Source of the DNA: Bradyrhizobium sp. AUGA SZCCT0283
GTDB taxonomy: Bacteria; Pseudomonadota; Alphaproteobacteria; Rhizobiales; Xanthobacteraceae
Direction of reading: 5' to 3'
Assembly (NCBI RefSeq): GCF_018130385.1
Contig: NZ_JAFCLU010000051.1
Coordinates: 1 to 33,969 of the forward strand
Length of the DNA: 33,969 nucleotides
The notes beneath the pieces are model-generated. The model was not told the origin of the DNA. It worked only from the letters and a program-made list of their open reading frames with translations, and ran no database searches. Positions 32,032 to 33,969 of this stretch are shown here, in pieces. The stretch's first letter is position 1, and each line of letters begins with the position of its first letter. Both the position numbers and the translations under genes were made by a program.

Positions 32032-32160
32032 TCAAAGGCTACGCCTTCCGGGGTCATTTTCCTCGAACCACTTTTCCGCGGCGTCCGTGGTGGCGAATAC
32101 CTTGATTTGCTCGGCATCGCCGACCTGCTTGCTTGTGTTGACGTAGACAAAAACGGTCAT
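32032..32160 (-). pseudogene. Frameshifted small gene, N-terminal 37 residues intact
   Basis: From ATG 32160 the frame reads MTVFVYVNTSKQVGDAEQIK then VFATTDAAEKWFEENDP and then GRRSL-stop. The adjacent frame supplies PEGVAFEY, which completes the usual ending of this rhizobial small protein family (WFxENDPEGVAFEY). One extra C in the run near 32051-32055 explains the shift. Translation therefore ends early at 42 residues. Confidence 0.7.
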
Positions 32161-32235
32161 CGTAAGACCCTACACGCTTTGGCCCTTGCTCGTGGCGTGA
32201 CATCTGGGTTCGGCTTGCCGGTATCTGAATAAGAA

Positions 32236-32270
32236 ACGGCCCCAGCTGCCGGAAAGGAGACTGGGGCCGT
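32236..32270 (-). terminator. Hairpin terminator
   Basis: ACGGCCCCAG (32236-32245) pairs with CTGGGGCCGT (32261-32270). On the minus strand the stem is followed by TTTCTTATTC, so it can end transcripts of the minus-strand genes upstream. Its stem sequence repeats that of the terminator at 31341. Confidence 0.65.
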
Positions 32271-32317
32271 CATTCCAATGCGCCTAGCCAGGGGGGCGAC
32301 CGTGACTGGCGCCAGCA

Positions 32318-32570
32318 TCAACGCGCCCAGCGACCTCCCGTTCCCAACCTCGCCTTCTCAAACAGCGGCCTGACATCTTCGCCCCGGCGACCCGCAGACC
32401 TGACAGGTGAACTTTGGCTCCAGGTCGGACAGGCGCACATCATCGCCCCAGCCATCGGCATTTACGACGACAGAGTGAGCGCATCGATAGTCGCCGCAAT
32501 AGATCAGCAGCCGGCGGGGCCGGACTGCCGCATTTCCCCGAGAGTGATCTTTTGTTGGCGTTGCATTCAG
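32318..32570 (-). pseudogene. Frameshifted zinc-ribbon-like small protein
   Basis: A minus-strand frame beginning with CTG at 32570 encodes LNATPTKDHSRGNAAVRPRR, LLIYCGDYRCAHSVVVNADG and WGDDVRLSDLEPKFTCQVCG. Then a single extra base near 32392 shifts the frame; the next frame supplies RRGEDVRPLFEKARLGTGGR to a stop at 32318-32320. The CxxxxC...CxxC pattern suits a zinc ribbon. No standard start codon opens it. It overlaps the end of the gene at 32567. Confidence 0.6.
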
Positions 32571-32746
32571 TCCCAGCCGCCGGGAGATGGGTGATTAGCC
32601 AAACTTTTCACAGCCGACCTTTCCTCATTCAAGCGCTTTTCGACAAACCCACGCTCAAGGTCCGAAAGATCGGTCTCAAGCAGTCGTCGATATCGGATGA
32701 TGTTGCTATTATGCGCGCGCAGGCGGGCGACCTTCTCTTCGATCAT
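32567..32746 (-). CDS. Small coiled-coil hypothetical protein, 59 aa
   Basis: From ATG 32746 the frame encodes MIEEKVARLRAHNSNIIRYR then RLLETDLSDLERGFVEKRLN and EERSAVKSLANHP. The helical Leu/Glu/Arg pattern and motif RYRRLLxTxLSDLERxFxExRL are, from memory, common in Bradyrhizobium small proteins. AGGTG lies about 8 bases before the ATG. Function unknown. Confidence 0.7.
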   Translation of the reverse strand: MIEEKVARLRAHNSNIIRYRRLLETDLSDLERGFVEKRLNEERSAVKSLANHPSPGGWD

Positions 32747-32917
32747 CGTCGTCACCTGAAATAAGATAAAGAAAACAGCTTGGAGGCAAATGCCGCCGCC
32801 ATTCATCGCGCCCATTCTGCCAAGAATCGCACCCAGCGCGAATAGACCATTTCGGCGTAAGCCCGGTCGGGGTGGGCCCGGCGCGCGTCGTCCGGAAGTG
32901 TCGTGCGTCGGGCTGCC

Positions 32918-33091
32918 TTACCCCGCCCTGTCCGCCATCACCTTCTCGATATCGCCAGCGAGCCGCCTGAAATGGACGGCGAGACGCTCATAAAGCTCGC
33001 GCTTCTGCGCAGCCGTCGCGCTTCTGGCGATCTGCTCCGCATAGTCGGCTTCTGCGCGCAGCTTTTCTGCGCTGGCCTTCATGTCCTCCAT
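32918..33091 (-). CDS. Small helical hypothetical protein, 57 aa
   Basis: From ATG 33091 the frame encodes MEDMKASAEKLRAEADYAEQ then IARSATAAQKRELYERLAVH and FRRLAGDIEKVMADRAG. It is a continuous amphipathic helix pattern. A second ATG at 33082 is possible. Such AEQIARSAT-type proteins are frequent small hypotheticals in rhizobia. Function unknown. Confidence 0.65.
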   Translation of the reverse strand: MEDMKASAEKLRAEADYAEQIARSATAAQKRELYERLAVHFRRLAGDIEKVMADRAG

Positions 33092-33189
33092 GGACCTTTA
33101 CCTTGGCGGCTGCAAGCCTGGCGACTGCAGCCACTCGTCAATATGGTTGGCCGTTGGCCGTGTCGGTCCCAGCTCGCTGAGCAATAACG

Positions 33190-33892
33190 CATCTTGGGGA
33201 GCCAAGTTCCAGTTCACCCCCGCGGTTTACTGGAATTTGGACGAGAACGGACTGCTGAACTGCGCGCTCGAGATCCCTTCCATGGACGCAGGTTCGATAC
33301 CGGCAAGATGTTCACGGATCAAAGTGCCAAGAAGAGCTTCGAAGGGCAGGAGGGAGAGGATCTTGCCAATTCGGTCCTCGACACACCACAGCCACGGAAC
33401 TTGAGGAGATGCAACGCGCCATCGGTACGAAGAACAGTGCCGACGTGATTGAACTAAATCGCCGGGTCGAGGAGCAACGCGCAAACCTTAAGACCTCATT
33501 CGAGGCTGACACTCGCTGCTCTATCGTTGAAAAAGGCCGCGCTATTCGGCAAGAACTCTCGCGCATCAAGAACCGTCCCGAAAACGTCGGATCTGTCCTT
33601 GCTGCGGAAGTGGACGGGCTTGTGCAGGCTTATAATGCCACCGTTAGAGTCCACGCGCTCCGGTCGTCGAACGACCGCTTCGATGCCTTACTTGCGCAAG
33701 TGCATGAAGCCCTGCAGCACGGTCGGTCGACGATGCCCGCAGATCGTATTCGGAAATGATCTCTATTTTCCTGGATGGCGCCAAGGAGCAGCCCGGCTTC
33801 CACGTTGACATGTTTCTGTCGTTCACGCGTGAGCGCCATCTCGCTATAGACAAGGCGCTACACGACCGTCTCATTGCGGAGGGCGAGGCTTG
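33190..33892 (+). pseudogene. Frameshifted, IS-interrupted remnant, possibly Hsp70-like C-terminus
   Basis: Several frames join into one plausible protein: FQFTPAVYWNLDENGLLNCA (about 33210-33280), RFDTGKMFTDQSAKKSFEGQ (about 33290-33350), then the 33409-33759 frame (SFEADTRCSIVEKGRAIRQE, LSRIKNRPENVGSVLAAEVD), then from ATG 33756 FLDGAKEQPGFHVDMFLSFT and RERHLAIDKALHDRLIAEGE up to the IS at 33893. The DENGLLN element and the following helical bundle resemble the substrate-binding part of an Hsp70-type protein, but no ATPase domain is present. The family call is tentative; decay and interruption are clearer. Confidence 0.4.
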
Positions 33893-33969
33893 TGTAGCGC
33901 GACAATCTGGATGGGAACACAGCGACAATCAGGATGGCCATTTCGGCGGTCGCGGCGAGAGGATGATTG
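33893..33969. mobile_element. IS21-like insertion sequence end (right contig edge)
   Basis: Exact reverse complement of 1-77, beginning TGTAGCGCGACAATC, with the two internal 16-mers at 33899-33914 and 33922-33937. It interrupts an open frame that runs from 33756. The element continues beyond the window. Confidence 0.6.

Noticed and set aside
1..33969. tRNA or rRNA genes and a tRNA attachment site
   Set aside because: No cloverleaf-like sequence or tRNA 3' fragment was recognised by eye; a tRNAscan run would be decisive.
1..33969. The whole window as one composite transposon
   Set aside because: The identical ends are more simply explained by assembly overlap at a repeated IS; no target duplication can be checked inside the window.

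Overview
The window looks like a complete draft contig from a GC-rich alphaproteobacterium, most likely Bradyrhizobium or a close Nitrobacteraceae relative. This rests on the many small conserved-looking proteins of rhizobial type, a RopB-like outer-membrane protein, DUF1236 and stress-protein families, and candidate EcfG-type promoters (GGAAC-N16-CGTT). Both ends carry the same 77-base sequence in opposite orientation. That sequence has the features of an IS21-family end, so the contig probably breaks at two copies of one insertion sequence.

Layout. (1) 1-2500: IS end, two tiny minus-strand genes, remnant IS-like repeats, an outer-membrane beta-barrel gene and an orphan HigA-like antitoxin. 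(2) 2785-7641: a mobile-element module. It has a tightly coupled operon of Prim-Pol primase, SF2 helicase with a zinc ribbon, and a winged-helix protein. Next come a cluster of palindromic 17-bp iterons, a truncated phage-type methyltransferase, two hypothetical genes and a small serine recombinase. (3) 8087-21211: an intact chemosensory cluster. A CheC-type phosphatase diverges from an 11-gene block: a soluble MCP with two signalling tips, a triple CheW, CheB, a HEAT-repeat protein, CheR, CheY, CheA, a STAS-like protein, a second CheY-like protein, a second CheC, and a hybrid PAS histidine kinase. Nearly all junctions overlap by 4 to 14 bases, which suggests translational coupling. There are no flagellar genes and no CheZ or CheD. 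(4) 21273-29709: a run of small stress-related, exported and hypothetical genes, several with EcfG-like promoters. (5) 29800-33892: a decayed region with a frameshifted TPR/cyclase-type regulator remnant, an internally deleted IS with matched inverted repeats, small genes (several frameshifted) and a possible Hsp70-like C-terminal remnant cut by the terminal IS.

How it works together. The chemosensory block should form a cytoplasmic array: the MCP binds the CheW modules, CheA phosphorylates two receiver proteins and CheB, CheR and CheB adapt the receptor, and two CheC phosphatases reset the signal. The soluble receptor and the absence of motility genes leave open an output other than flagellar swimming. 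The right half combines a candidate general-stress regulon with an unusual density of single-base frameshifts, while the chemosensory genes are all intact.
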